Assembly (NCBI GenBank): GCA_014874425.1
Contig: JACWAG010000155.1
Span: forward strand, 1-11,299
Direction: 5' to 3'
Length of the DNA: 11,299 bases
Source: Syntrophaceae bacterium
Lineage (GTDB): Bacteria > Desulfobacterota > Desulfomonilia > Desulfomonilales > Desulfomonilaceae
Position numbers and translations under genes: made by a program. The notes under the pieces are model-generated. The model saw only the letters and a list, made by a program, of their open reading frames with translations, did not search any database and had not been told where the DNA came from. Of the stretch, positions 1-6,672 are shown piece after piece (position 1 is the first letter of the stretch; every line of letters begins with the position of its first letter).

Positions 1-1440
1 TATCACCAAACAGGCGATAGCCAATACTAGCATCAATACAAAGCCTGCCACGCAACCAAATTTGAAGAACTGTCGTGAAGTGAATTGCCTTGAATCATAT
101 GCTATGGAATTGGACGCTGCCGAGTTTACGAGCAGAAACGGCATGGATCCGGCGACTAATGCCGCGTACATCACTACATCCGGAGTTATCCCGAGTTGCT
201 TGGACATCAACAGGGCCACAGGAAGGAAGCAGGCGATGACTGCAACGTTCATGAGAAAATTTATAGCCAGCATTACGAACAATCCAACGCCTAAAACAAA
301 GACCAACCAATGTTCACCCTGAAACAGGGGCGCCGTATTTGCCGCAATCCAGGCAGAAGCTCCGGTTTTCCACAAACAGTAGCCCATACTCATTGATCCG
401 GACAATGAGAGGATCGTGTTCCAGGGAATCAGTTCAAGGTCTGCGATATTCAACACGTTGAAGACAAAAAATATTACGGTCGCCACGAGAATTATGGCTG
501 ACTTATCAATCAAGGGCAAATATGGAACAATACCCTGAAGCCCCATTAAAACTATTGTGAAAAGTATTATTAGTAGACTGACGACTTCTCTCCTTGTTAT
601 TGGCCCGAGGTCACGGTTCCAAGCGTTCACTTGACTACTTAATCCAGGAATGTCGAATTTTTCCGGTTCCAGAAAAATAACGAAAAGGAGCCACAGAGAG
701 AAAATCATTAGCCATGCTACAGGGGCCATGTAATAGGTATAAAGGGGAAAAGGCGTGTCAATCCCTGTCATTTCTTTTAGGAAACGTACACCAACAATTA
801 TATGAGCTGATCCCAGGAGTGTTATTACACCGCCAATTCCACATGCGTAGGCCATTCCCATGAATAAGCCCCTGCCGAATTTTGAAGTCTGGTTACGGTC
901 CCCATATAGATTGTATATTACCACGAGTATAGGGTACATTGTCGCAGCGACAACCGTGTAAGGCATGAAATGAGTCATAATGGCGATAATGGCGAATATG
1001 ACGAGATATATGGTCGTGGTTTCCTGACCGGCCATCCTCATCATTTTGTAGATGAAACGTTTTGCGATTCCTGTTTTCGTAAAGACCGAACCGACGACCA
1101 TGCATCCGAATACAAAAACAACCGCCGGGTCCATGAAGTCATTGAAAGCCTCTTTAGCGGGCCGAATCATGAACAGCGCCTGGACTATGCCAATCGCTAG
1201 TCCAGTGATGCCGATTGGAACCGCCTCGAATATCCACCAGACACACGCAAAAAGAAAAATACCGATCGCGCCTTTTCCTTGCCATGACAGAGAAACCGTT
1301 TTCCCCATGTGATCCATCGCGTCTGGCCACGGTGGGGACCAATAGATGACCGTAAACAGCCCGATGCCCGTCAGGAGCGCAATTAAACGCGCATGGTTCT
1401 TTTTAGTGGAGCTAATGGAATCCCCGAGGTCGGCTGCCAT
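1..1440 (-). CDS. DASS/SLC13-type sodium:carboxylate (or divalent anion) symporter, 3' end cut by window edge
   Basis: Reading down the minus strand from ATG at 1440, all 480 codons to base 1 are open, so only a short C-terminal tail should be missing (family length is about 450-550). The product is strongly hydrophobic with roughly 11 membrane segments after a short polar N-terminus. Family marks seen: WWIFEAVPIGITGL at residues 68-81, an FGCMVVGSVFTKTGIAKR stretch at 111-128, GIGG..TLLGSAHI at 201-214 and SNSIAYDS at 443-450, which matches the 'PPNAIxxxSG' block near the DASS C-terminus. A GGAG ribosome binding site lies 9 bases upstream. Known family role: inner-membrane uptake of di/tricarboxylates or sulfate with Na+. 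Oddity: both hairpin tips that normally carry Ser-Asn-Thr read MPYT (159-162) and LMNV (396-399), so substrate and cation are uncertain. It is divergent from the ABC importer operon, possibly sharing its control region. Confidence 0.85.
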   Translation of the reverse strand, partial: MAADLGDSISSTKKNHARLIALLTGIGLFTVIYWSPPWPDAMDHMGKTVSLSWQGKGAIGIFLFACVWWIFEAVPIGITGLAIGIVQALFMIRPAKEAFNDFMDPAVVFVFGCMVVGSVFTKTGIAKRFIYKMMRMAGQETTTIYLVIFAIIAIMTHFMPYTVVAATMYPILVVIYNLYGDRNQTSKFGRGLFMGMAYACGIGGVITLLGSAHIIVGVRFLKEMTGIDTPFPLYTYYMAPVAWLMIFSLWLLFVIFLEPEKFDIPGLSSQVNAWNRDLGPITRREVVSLLIILFTIVLMGLQGIVPYLPLIDKSAIILVATVIFFVFNVLNIADLELIPWNTILSLSGSMSMGYCLWKTGASAWIAANTAPLFQGEHWLVFVLGVGLFVMLAINFLMNVAVIACFLPVALLMSKQLGITPDVVMYAALVAGSMPFLLVNSAASNSIAYDSRQFTSRQFFKFGCVAGFVLMLVLAIACLVI

Positions 1441-1484
1441 GATTGATTACTCCGTGGATGCGTTGATCATAATGCCTTTTGGCT

Positions 1485-1500
1485 GAAGCGAGTTCGCTTC
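1485..1500. promoter_or_regulatory. Perfect 7+7 palindrome, candidate operator or leader hairpin
   Basis: GAAGCGA and TCGCTTC are perfect inverted copies separated by GT. The site lies 45-60 bases upstream of the DASS permease start and downstream of its candidate promoter, where a repressor could bind, or where the mRNA could fold into a small hairpin. No specific regulator family is recognised, and no regulator gene is in the window. Confidence 0.35.
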
Positions 1501-1526
1501 ACGACACCACGAGATCTGATTTTGAT

Positions 1527-1555
1527 ATAATACTCAATATTCGAACCCCAAGCAA
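1527..1555 (-). promoter_or_regulatory. Candidate sigma-70 promoter for the DASS permease
   Basis: On the minus strand TTGCTT (1550-1555) is followed after 17 bases by TATTAT (1527-1532), a five-of-six match to the -10 box with only a three-of-six -35. Transcription would start near 1520, leaving a leader of about 80 bases that includes the 1485-1500 palindrome. Confidence 0.35.
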
Positions 1556-1574
1556 ATAAGTAGGGAAAATTGAT

Positions 1575-1602
1575 TTGACAGGAGCCTTTGTGGATGTATA
1601 AT
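1575..1602 (+). promoter_or_regulatory. Perfect-consensus sigma-70 promoter for the ABC importer operon
   Basis: TTGACA at 1575-1580 and TATAAT at 1597-1602 are exact consensus hexamers with a 16-base spacer. Transcription would start near 1609 and run into the binding-protein gene at 1761, leaving a leader of about 150 bases. A promoter this close to consensus is expected to be strong unless repressed. It is the only strong promoter seen ahead of the six plus-strand genes. Confidence 0.7.
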
Positions 1603-1760
1603 CTCATAAAATTCCTAAACGTAAAGTTCCAAAGACAGCAAACCATAAACGTTGTGTGACAAATACTGAGATAGATCCTGATTTTAGGTGTCTACCTTTT
1701 AAGTCTTTCACGTGCGCTATTCTCGGTCAGAGTCAAACAAGTCCTCAAAGGAGTTAGAAA

Positions 1761-3038
1761 ATGACTGGCAAGAAAAAGTGTAAAATTGTGTCGGCTGTCA
1801 TATTGGCTTTCCTTCTTGTGGTTTCAACGGCTTATGCCCAGAAACCTATAATTATTGGGGCGCCTCTTTCCACTGCCTTCCTTTATGGATGGGCCGCTGA
1901 ACGTGGAATCAAGCTCGCTGTTGATGAAATCAACGCCGCGGGTGGTGTGAAAGTGGGCGATGAGAAACGTCCATTCAAAGTCGATGTAATCGATACACGT
2001 GATCTTGAACCGGGTGTTCCAGTAAGCGAGGCCTTACTCGCAGTTGAAAAACTGATACTTGAAAAAAAGGTAAACTTCCTTATTGGGGGGCCTGTCAGGT
2101 CCGAAGCTGCGCTTGCGGCCATGCCGCTACTAGCAAAGAATAAGATGATTTCGATTTTGACGACAGGCTCGCTCACCCCCAAGTACAATGAAACAGTCGG
2201 TAAAAACCCGGATAAATACAAATATTGCTTCAGGATTTCCGGGGAAGCGAAATGGATGGTAACGGGTGAGATAGTTCCATGTCTGGAATACATAGGAAAG
2301 ACCTTTAGCCTGGACAGACTTATGATAATGGTTCAGGACGTGGCACATGCTCGAGCCGGTGGTCAGATCTTGGCCAAAATCATGGGTGGTAAAGGATGGA
2401 AAGTCCTTGGCGAGCCGATGGTTTTTCCGACTGGAACCACCGATTTCTCGATGGGATTGCTGGACGCGAAAAAGCAAAATGCCCAGGTGATCATAATCTG
2501 GATGGACATGCCGGAGTCCGCGATACTTTTGAAACAATGGTATGACATGAAAGTGCCCGCTCTTCCATTTGGCATTATCATTTCCGCCGCCGAGCAGCCA
2601 GAATTCTGGAAAGCTACAGAAGGGAAAGGGGAGTACTGCCTGGCCAATGTGGTCAATGCAGGGAACGTTCCCAGCGAAGCCACCCCCTGGACGATGAAGT
2701 TCGTCAACGCTTACAAGAAAAAGTATGGACTTGAACCAGAAGGCTATGGGACATCTTCCAGCTACATGGCTGTTTATGTCCTGAAAGACGCCATAGAACG
2801 CGCAGGGTCTCTTGATCCTGACAAGGTCGTTGACGCCCTGAAAAAAACGGACATGATGGGCGTTTATGGCCTGATAAAGTTTGATCCAAAGACAAATCAG
2901 ATTGTCCCGAGCCTGAACCCTAAAGAGGGAGCTGTCGGCACGATTTTCCAATGGCAGGCCGGCAAACGCGTCGTTGTATTCCCACAAAGCATCGCAACAG
3001 GCAAGATCCTCCTGCCGCCGTGGATGAAAAAGGAATAA
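1761..3038 (+). CDS. livK: ABC transporter periplasmic substrate-binding protein, branched-chain amino acid type (Peripla_BP_6)
   Basis: Encodes a 425-residue secreted binding protein, the ligand-capturing part of a LivKHMGF-type importer. An AAAGGAG ribosome binding site sits just upstream of ATG 1761. Residues 1-26 form a signal peptide: a lysine-rich start, a hydrophobic core and an AYA|Q cleavage site; there is no lipobox, so it should be a free periplasmic protein. The mature part opens with PIIIGAPLS and shows the family pattern GIKLAVDEINAAGGV, a VNFLIGGPVRSEAALA stretch matching the usual 'xxxIGPxxS' ligand lobe, and later GYGTSSSYMAVYVLKDAIERAG, all typical of Peripla_BP_6. It is the first gene of the operon, followed by permeases and ATPases. 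The gene symbol denotes family role only; members bind amino acids, amides, urea, aromatic acids or other carboxylates, and the ligand here is not known. The terminal acyl-CoA ligase gene favours a carboxylate. Confidence 0.92.
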   Translation: MTGKKKCKIVSAVILAFLLVVSTAYAQKPIIIGAPLSTAFLYGWAAERGIKLAVDEINAAGGVKVGDEKRPFKVDVIDTRDLEPGVPVSEALLAVEKLILEKKVNFLIGGPVRSEAALAAMPLLAKNKMISILTTGSLTPKYNETVGKNPDKYKYCFRISGEAKWMVTGEIVPCLEYIGKTFSLDRLMIMVQDVAHARAGGQILAKIMGGKGWKVLGEPMVFPTGTTDFSMGLLDAKKQNAQVIIIWMDMPESAILLKQWYDMKVPALPFGIIISAAEQPEFWKATEGKGEYCLANVVNAGNVPSEATPWTMKFVNAYKKKYGLEPEGYGTSSSYMAVYVLKDAIERAGSLDPDKVVDALKKTDMMGVYGLIKFDPKTNQIVPSLNPKEGAVGTIFQWQAGKRVVVFPQSIATGKILLPPWMKKE

Positions 3039-3059
3039 GCCCTCGCAAGTAGATTAACT

Positions 3060-3071
3060 TCGGGTCCCCGA
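3060..3071 (+). other. Small hairpin between binding-protein and permease genes
   Basis: TCGGG and CCCGA are inverted copies around TC, 22 bases after the binding-protein stop. No T-run follows, so it is not a classical terminator. By analogy with other ABC operons such an intercistronic hairpin could stabilise the upstream binding-protein message, but it is short and may be chance. Confidence 0.25.
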
Positions 3072-3118
3072 CCAGTGAAAGTTTTGTAACTCGCATAGGG
3101 GGCCCACAGAGGCGTTTC

Positions 3119-3985
3119 ATGGACATCATAATCTACGGGATTATCAACAGCGTGTCGTTGGCGCTCATGGCGGTTGGCTTCACTCTTGTTTATGGAGTGA
3201 GCCGGCTACCGAATTTTGCTCACGGGGCGCTCTATATCCTCACCGGATACCTGACCTGGATACTAATGAACAGGGTAGGGCTGAACTATGTTTTTTCCGC
3301 AATAATCGCACTCGGTCTAATTGGATTGATCGGGGCCGCCATGTATCAGCTTGTTCTTATACGCGTGCGAGGCATGCCGATCTCTGAAATCATAGCCTCT
3401 TACGCTATTGGTCTGGCAATCCTTGAAGGTTTACGTTGGGGAGGTCTTAAAGGTGGCACATTCAGGCTGCCACCGTTCGTCGAGGGCAGTGTGACGGTTT
3501 TGGGGGTGTCGGTCGATTTTCAACGGATATTTGTCGTCATTCTGGGAGCCACCCTCATGGGCGCTCTGTGGCTGTTTGTTAACAATACCAAACTTGGGCT
3601 TGCCCTAAAAGGAATGGCTCAGGATGAGCGGGCAGCATTGACCCTGGGTATCGACTCGGACCGTATGGCTGTCACGGCCACTGCAATAGGCTCCATGTTG
3701 GCGGGGGCGGCCGCAATTATCCTGCTACCGCTAGGAAGCATTGCAGTGGAATCCGGGTATCATGTCCTGATAATGGCTGTAGCAGTGTGCATCGTGGGTG
3801 GTCTGGGAAGCTGGACCGGGGCGGTCCTAGCCGCCTTCATAATTGGCTTTGCCCAGATATTATCGGTTGTGTATTTCGGGGCCCATTACCAGGCGGTAGT
3901 AGCATTGCTGGCAATTGTAATCACGCTGATTTGTCGTCCCAGCGGCTTGTTTGGAAGGCAAAAAGAGTTGGAGGAACGAGTCTGA
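3119..3985 (+). CDS. livH: LivH-type ABC transporter inner-membrane permease
   Basis: A 288-residue very hydrophobic protein with about eight membrane segments, the usual length for LivH. Seen directly: the opening GIINSVSLALMAVGFTLVYGVSRLPNFAHG (residues 7-36, in two blocks), which matches the LivH pattern 'GLxLGxxYALxAxGLTLIYGVxxxxNFAHG'; a cytoplasmic coupling loop with TKLGLALKGMAQDERAALTLGID at 157-179, equivalent to the EAA loop that contacts the ATPases; GGLGSWTGAVLAAFIIG at 227-243; and RPSGLFG at 273-279 near the C-terminus. ATG 3119 is preceded by AGAGG. It begins 80 bases after the binding-protein stop and ends one base before the preferred start of the next permease. Together with the LivM-type protein it should form the heterodimeric membrane channel. 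Confidence 0.93.
   Translation: MDIIIYGIINSVSLALMAVGFTLVYGVSRLPNFAHGALYILTGYLTWILMNRVGLNYVFSAIIALGLIGLIGAAMYQLVLIRVRGMPISEIIASYAIGLAILEGLRWGGLKGGTFRLPPFVEGSVTVLGVSVDFQRIFVVILGATLMGALWLFVNNTKLGLALKGMAQDERAALTLGIDSDRMAVTATAIGSMLAGAAAIILLPLGSIAVESGYHVLIMAVAVCIVGGLGSWTGAVLAAFIIGFAQILSVVYFGAHYQAVVALLAIVITLICRPSGLFGRQKELEERV
3970..3974 (+). promoter_or_regulatory. Ribosome binding site deciding the livM start
   Basis: GGAGG lies inside the end of the livH gene, 12 bases before ATG 3987. The alternative upstream in-frame ATG at 3951 has no comparable site and would overlap livH by 35 bases, so 3987 is preferred. Confidence 0.55.
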
Positions 3986-3986
3986 T

Positions 3987-5009
3987 ATGTCCAGCTCCAA
4001 AGGGGATCGTCGTAAAGAGCGAATAGACCGAGGGATCAAGGTCAGATCTGATAGCGTATACGCCATTTCATCCTGGAAGGAGATAACCTATCTGATCGCT
4101 CCTCGCCTAGTGTTAATTCTGGGGCTTGCGCTCGCTCCCCTGGTTTTGAGCGCAGCTCCATACTGGCAACGCGTCGTCTCAATCATCTGTGTATATTCTT
4201 TACTTGCGATGGGGTTTGATTTTCTTGCCAATTATGTTGGCCTGGTATCATTAGGCGGAGGCTTCTACGTAGGGATAGGGGCCTACGCTGCGGCCCTTTT
4301 GAATACTCATTTCGGGCTGCCCCCGATGATCACAATCCCTATGGCGACTTTGCTGGGAGCAATAATTTGCACCGTTCTCTTTCTCCCCTGTTTGCCCCTT
4401 AGAGGGGTCTATTTCGCAATAGTGAGCCTTATGTATCCACTGATTGCGGCGCGAATTGTTGAGGCCCTGGACATATTTGGCGGTACAGACGGCATCCTTG
4501 GGGTTGATGGGTTCTCAAACGTTTGGATAGAGCAATACTTCCTTGTACTATGCGTCCTTGTTATGGTTTTTGCGCTCAGACGACTCGTCGAGGAAGATAT
4601 CGGTCTGGTTTTCAGGGGAGTTAAGGACAATGATCAGGCTGTCAAGGCTTCGGGGATAAACATCAACCAATACAAGGCGTTTGGTGTGTTCATCGCCTCG
4701 GCCTTGGGTTGTCTCGGAGGGGCGTGTCTCACCCATATGTACATGTGGGCCGGTCTGTCGCAGTTCGCCCTCGATTTTTCAATCATTCCTATCGCCGCTA
4801 CAGTAGTAGGTGGTGGAGGAACGCTGGTGGGGCCGGTCCTGGGATGCCTGATCCTCGTCCCAGTTTCTGAGCTGTTACGGGATTTTGGATCACTAAGAAT
4901 CGCAGTATATTCAATAGTCCTAACCGGGTTCATCGTTTTCAAGTCTGAAGGCATAATGATATATGCCGCCAGAAAATATGAGCAATTCGAGAGGTGGGTA
5001 GAAATATAG
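3987..5009 (+). CDS. livM: LivM-type ABC transporter inner-membrane permease
   Basis: With start at ATG 3987 the protein has 340 residues; ATG 3951 would add 12 residues overlapping livH. About 35 polar, Arg/Lys-rich residues precede the first membrane segment, a longer cytoplasmic tail than usual. Family marks seen: YVGLVSLGGGFYVGIGAYAAALL at 83-105, matching the LivM 'GxxSLGxxxFxGIGAY' block; LRGVYFAIVSL at 138-148; the coupling loop with GLVFRGVKDNDQAVKASGIN at 206-225; and VVGGGGTLVGPVLG at 273-286. It pairs with the LivH-type permease to form the transmembrane path in the inner membrane. A gap of 129 bases follows before the first ATPase gene, the largest in the operon. Confidence is high for family, moderate for start. 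Confidence 0.92.
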   Translation: MSSSKGDRRKERIDRGIKVRSDSVYAISSWKEITYLIAPRLVLILGLALAPLVLSAAPYWQRVVSIICVYSLLAMGFDFLANYVGLVSLGGGFYVGIGAYAAALLNTHFGLPPMITIPMATLLGAIICTVLFLPCLPLRGVYFAIVSLMYPLIAARIVEALDIFGGTDGILGVDGFSNVWIEQYFLVLCVLVMVFALRRLVEEDIGLVFRGVKDNDQAVKASGININQYKAFGVFIASALGCLGGACLTHMYMWAGLSQFALDFSIIPIAATVVGGGGTLVGPVLGCLILVPVSELLRDFGSLRIAVYSIVLTGFIVFKSEGIMIYAARKYEQFERWVEI

Positions 5010-5138
5010 TTTGGACTAATACAAACAGACTGCAATTTTGAGGAGTCTCACTACCAGGAATTTTACCTGGCGGCGGGATGGATTTCCCGATAATGTCCAA
5101 ATGACAGACAGCGCAGTGCCTGAACGGTGGAGCAGCTT
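5010..5138 (+). other. Largest intercistronic gap of the importer operon, with a weak hairpin at 5054-5070
   Basis: Between livM and livG, CCAGG (5054-5058) and CCTGG (5066-5070) can pair around a 7-base loop. No T-run follows and no convincing promoter was seen, so the ATPase genes are probably read through from upstream. Nothing else was recognised in this stretch. Confidence 0.25.
5129..5132 (+). promoter_or_regulatory. Ribosome binding site deciding the livG start
   Basis: GGAG lies 6 bases before ATG 5139. A GTG at 5127, four codons upstream in the same frame, overlaps this site and has no good site of its own, so ATG 5139 is preferred. Confidence 0.6.
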
Positions 5139-5918
5139 ATGAGTTCAGAACCATTATTATCAGTCCGGAATTTAGGCAAGAAATTCGGTGGGGTTCTCGC
5201 TCTGTCAGGGGTGAGTCTGGATGTTTTCAAGGGAGACATCGTAGGGATAATCGGACCCAACGGATCAGGAAAAACCACACTTGTCAACGCTATTACAGGA
5301 TTTATTCAGGCTGATACCGGCGCTGTGCAGTTTAAGGGAAAGGACATTACCAACTGGAAGCCCCACAAAATTGCGGCCCTGGGTCTTACAAGAACATTCC
5401 AGGTGATGCGTCCATATTTCAGCTTGCCCGCATATAAGAATCTGATAGTCCCACTTTTTTCTCCTCGTGCCAGGAAGACCGGCGGTTGGAGGGGTGGCGG
5501 GAAAATGGGTAGTCGTGACACCGTAGCTGTTGACATTCTTGAAGAGATCGGATTTGAACGCGATTCCTATGTCCCGTTCAAGTTGGCGTCATCCCTGCCT
5601 ACAGGTTATCTCAAACGACTGGAACTGGCTCGCTGTCTTGCTTTAAGACCGGAAGTCATTATCTGTGATGAAGTATTGTCAGGGTTAAGTATGAGTGAAA
5701 TGGCCAGCATGGTTCCTTTAGTCGAGAAGCTGCAAATGGAGGGGATAACGTTGATTATGGTGGAACACCGTCTCCGGGAGCTATTCCGACTTGCTGGAAG
5801 GGTAATTGTCCTGAACTTTGGATGCAAAATTGCGGAGGGAACTTCTGAGGAAGTGATGGAGTATCCAGAAGTTAAACAAGCTTATTTCGGTTCCGAGGAG
5901 GTCTATGACTATGTTTGA
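5139..5918 (+). CDS. livG: LivG-type ABC transporter ATP-binding protein
   Basis: A 259-residue cytoplasmic ATPase that would power the importer with its LivF-type partner. Motifs seen: Walker A GPNGSGKT at 39-46, Q-loop TRTFQ with Gln88, Walker B VIICDE at 173-178 keeping the catalytic Glu178, and switch His210 in MVEHRL. The 'FQVMRPYFSLPAYKNL' region matches the LivG 'TFQxxRxFxxLTVxENV' block. The C-terminus GTSEEVMEYPEVKQAYFG is the typical LivG ending. Oddity: the ABC signature reads LPTGY (153-157) instead of the usual LS(Y/G)GQ, and DEP is DEV. The rest of the helix, KRLELARCLALRP, is conserved, so this looks like a subfamily variant rather than decay. It overlaps livF by 8 bases. Confidence 0.93.
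   Translation: MSSEPLLSVRNLGKKFGGVLALSGVSLDVFKGDIVGIIGPNGSGKTTLVNAITGFIQADTGAVQFKGKDITNWKPHKIAALGLTRTFQVMRPYFSLPAYKNLIVPLFSPRARKTGGWRGGGKMGSRDTVAVDILEEIGFERDSYVPFKLASSLPTGYLKRLELARCLALRPEVIICDEVLSGLSMSEMASMVPLVEKLQMEGITLIMVEHRLRELFRLAGRVIVLNFGCKIAEGTSEEVMEYPEVKQAYFGSEEVYDYV
5895..5901 (+). promoter_or_regulatory. Ribosome binding site deciding the livF start
   Basis: GAGGAGG lies within the end of livG. It is 9 bases from ATG 5911 but only 3 from the in-frame ATG 5905, so 5911 is the better spaced start. Confidence 0.5.
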
Positions 5919-6660
5919 AGCCGCCGGCCTAATGGTTTTCTATGAAAATATGCTGGCCTTGAACAATGTTAGCCTCCAATGCGGTGAAAATAAAATTGTA
6001 GGGGTTTTCGGAGCCAATAGCGCTGGGAAATCGACATTAATGTACACTCTTTCCGGCATCATCCTGGATATACGCAAGAAGGAGGAGATGGCAGGAGGCG
6101 AAAGGATAACGATCCGTGGCAAGATTGTTTACAAAGGCAAAGATATCATGTCCGACAAGCCTTCCCTTAGAGCAAGGAGCGGAATCGTCCTGTGTCCGGA
6201 ACGTCGTAGAATTTTCCCTGAAAGCACGGTTCTGGAAAACCTCAGGATCGGCTCATATCTGGCTACAACCGCGCAAGCCGCCGAGACTCTGGATTATGTT
6301 TTGACAACATTTCCTGCTTTGAAAAGAATTCTAAAACGTCTGGGGGGATTTATAAGCGGCGGCGAACAGCAGATGCTCGCTATCGGCAGGGCTTTGATGG
6401 CCCAGCCGAAGCTCTTGCTGCTCGACGAACCGCTTTTAGGGTTGAGCCCTGCGATTCAATATCTACTGGCAAAAGCAATTAGAGAAATCCGGGACCAACG
6501 GGGCATGTCCATAATTGTCTCGGAACAGTACGCCCGTCCGATCATTCCTATAATAGACTATGGTTACATACTTGAGAACGGCGCTGCCGTCGTCGAAGGT
6601 TCAAAACAAGAACTTTTGGACAATCCCGATGTTAAGTCCGCATACTTTGGAACCTCATAA
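5911..6660 (+). CDS. livF: LivF-type ABC transporter ATP-binding protein
   Basis: A 249-residue cytoplasmic ATPase; ATG 5905 would add two residues. Motifs seen: Walker A GANSAGKST at 34-42, the LivF-typical CPERRRIFPESTVLENL at 95-111 (Glu in place of the Q-loop Gln, as is normal for LivF), signature ISGGEQQMLAIGRAL at 148-162, Walker B LLLLDE at 168-173, and SEQYAR at 204-209 where LivF proteins carry VEQN-A instead of a switch His. The ending DNPDVKSAYFG is typical. It overlaps the end of livG by 8 bases and is followed after 12 bases by the acyl-CoA ligase gene, so all three are almost certainly co-translated. A stretch at 53-64 rich in Lys/Glu/Gly (IRKKEEMAGGER) is longer than in LivF of E. 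coli and may be a surface insertion. Confidence 0.93.
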   Translation: MFEAAGLMVFYENMLALNNVSLQCGENKIVGVFGANSAGKSTLMYTLSGIILDIRKKEEMAGGERITIRGKIVYKGKDIMSDKPSLRARSGIVLCPERRRIFPESTVLENLRIGSYLATTAQAAETLDYVLTTFPALKRILKRLGGFISGGEQQMLAIGRALMAQPKLLLLDEPLLGLSPAIQYLLAKAIREIRDQRGMSIIVSEQYARPIIPIIDYGYILENGAAVVEGSKQELLDNPDVKSAYFGTS

Positions 6661-6672
6661 GGAATTCCCTGT

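Larger units (their letters stand above)
1441..1760. other. Divergent intergenic control region
   Basis: This 320-base gap separates the DASS permease (leftward) from the ABC importer operon (rightward). It holds a 16-base palindrome (1485-1500), a candidate leftward promoter (1527-1555), a perfect-consensus rightward promoter (1575-1602) and a leader of about 150 bases before the binding-protein gene. No convincing small ORF, RNA gene or known riboswitch was recognised in the leader. Confidence 0.6.

Noticed and set aside
62..1342. Several short open frames on both strands within the first 1.4 kb
   Set aside because: They overlap the continuous 480-codon DASS permease frame, which has clear family motifs and a ribosome binding site.
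1537..1550. TTCGAACCCC-like sequence resembling a tRNA T-arm on the minus strand, possible attachment site remnant
   Set aside because: Only about 10 bases match and no acceptor or T-stem partner sequence follows; it falls within the candidate permease promoter.
2130..2987. 285-codon open frame antisense to the substrate-binding protein gene
   Set aside because: It lies wholly within a clearly recognisable binding-protein gene, has no family resemblance, and reads as a frame shadow.
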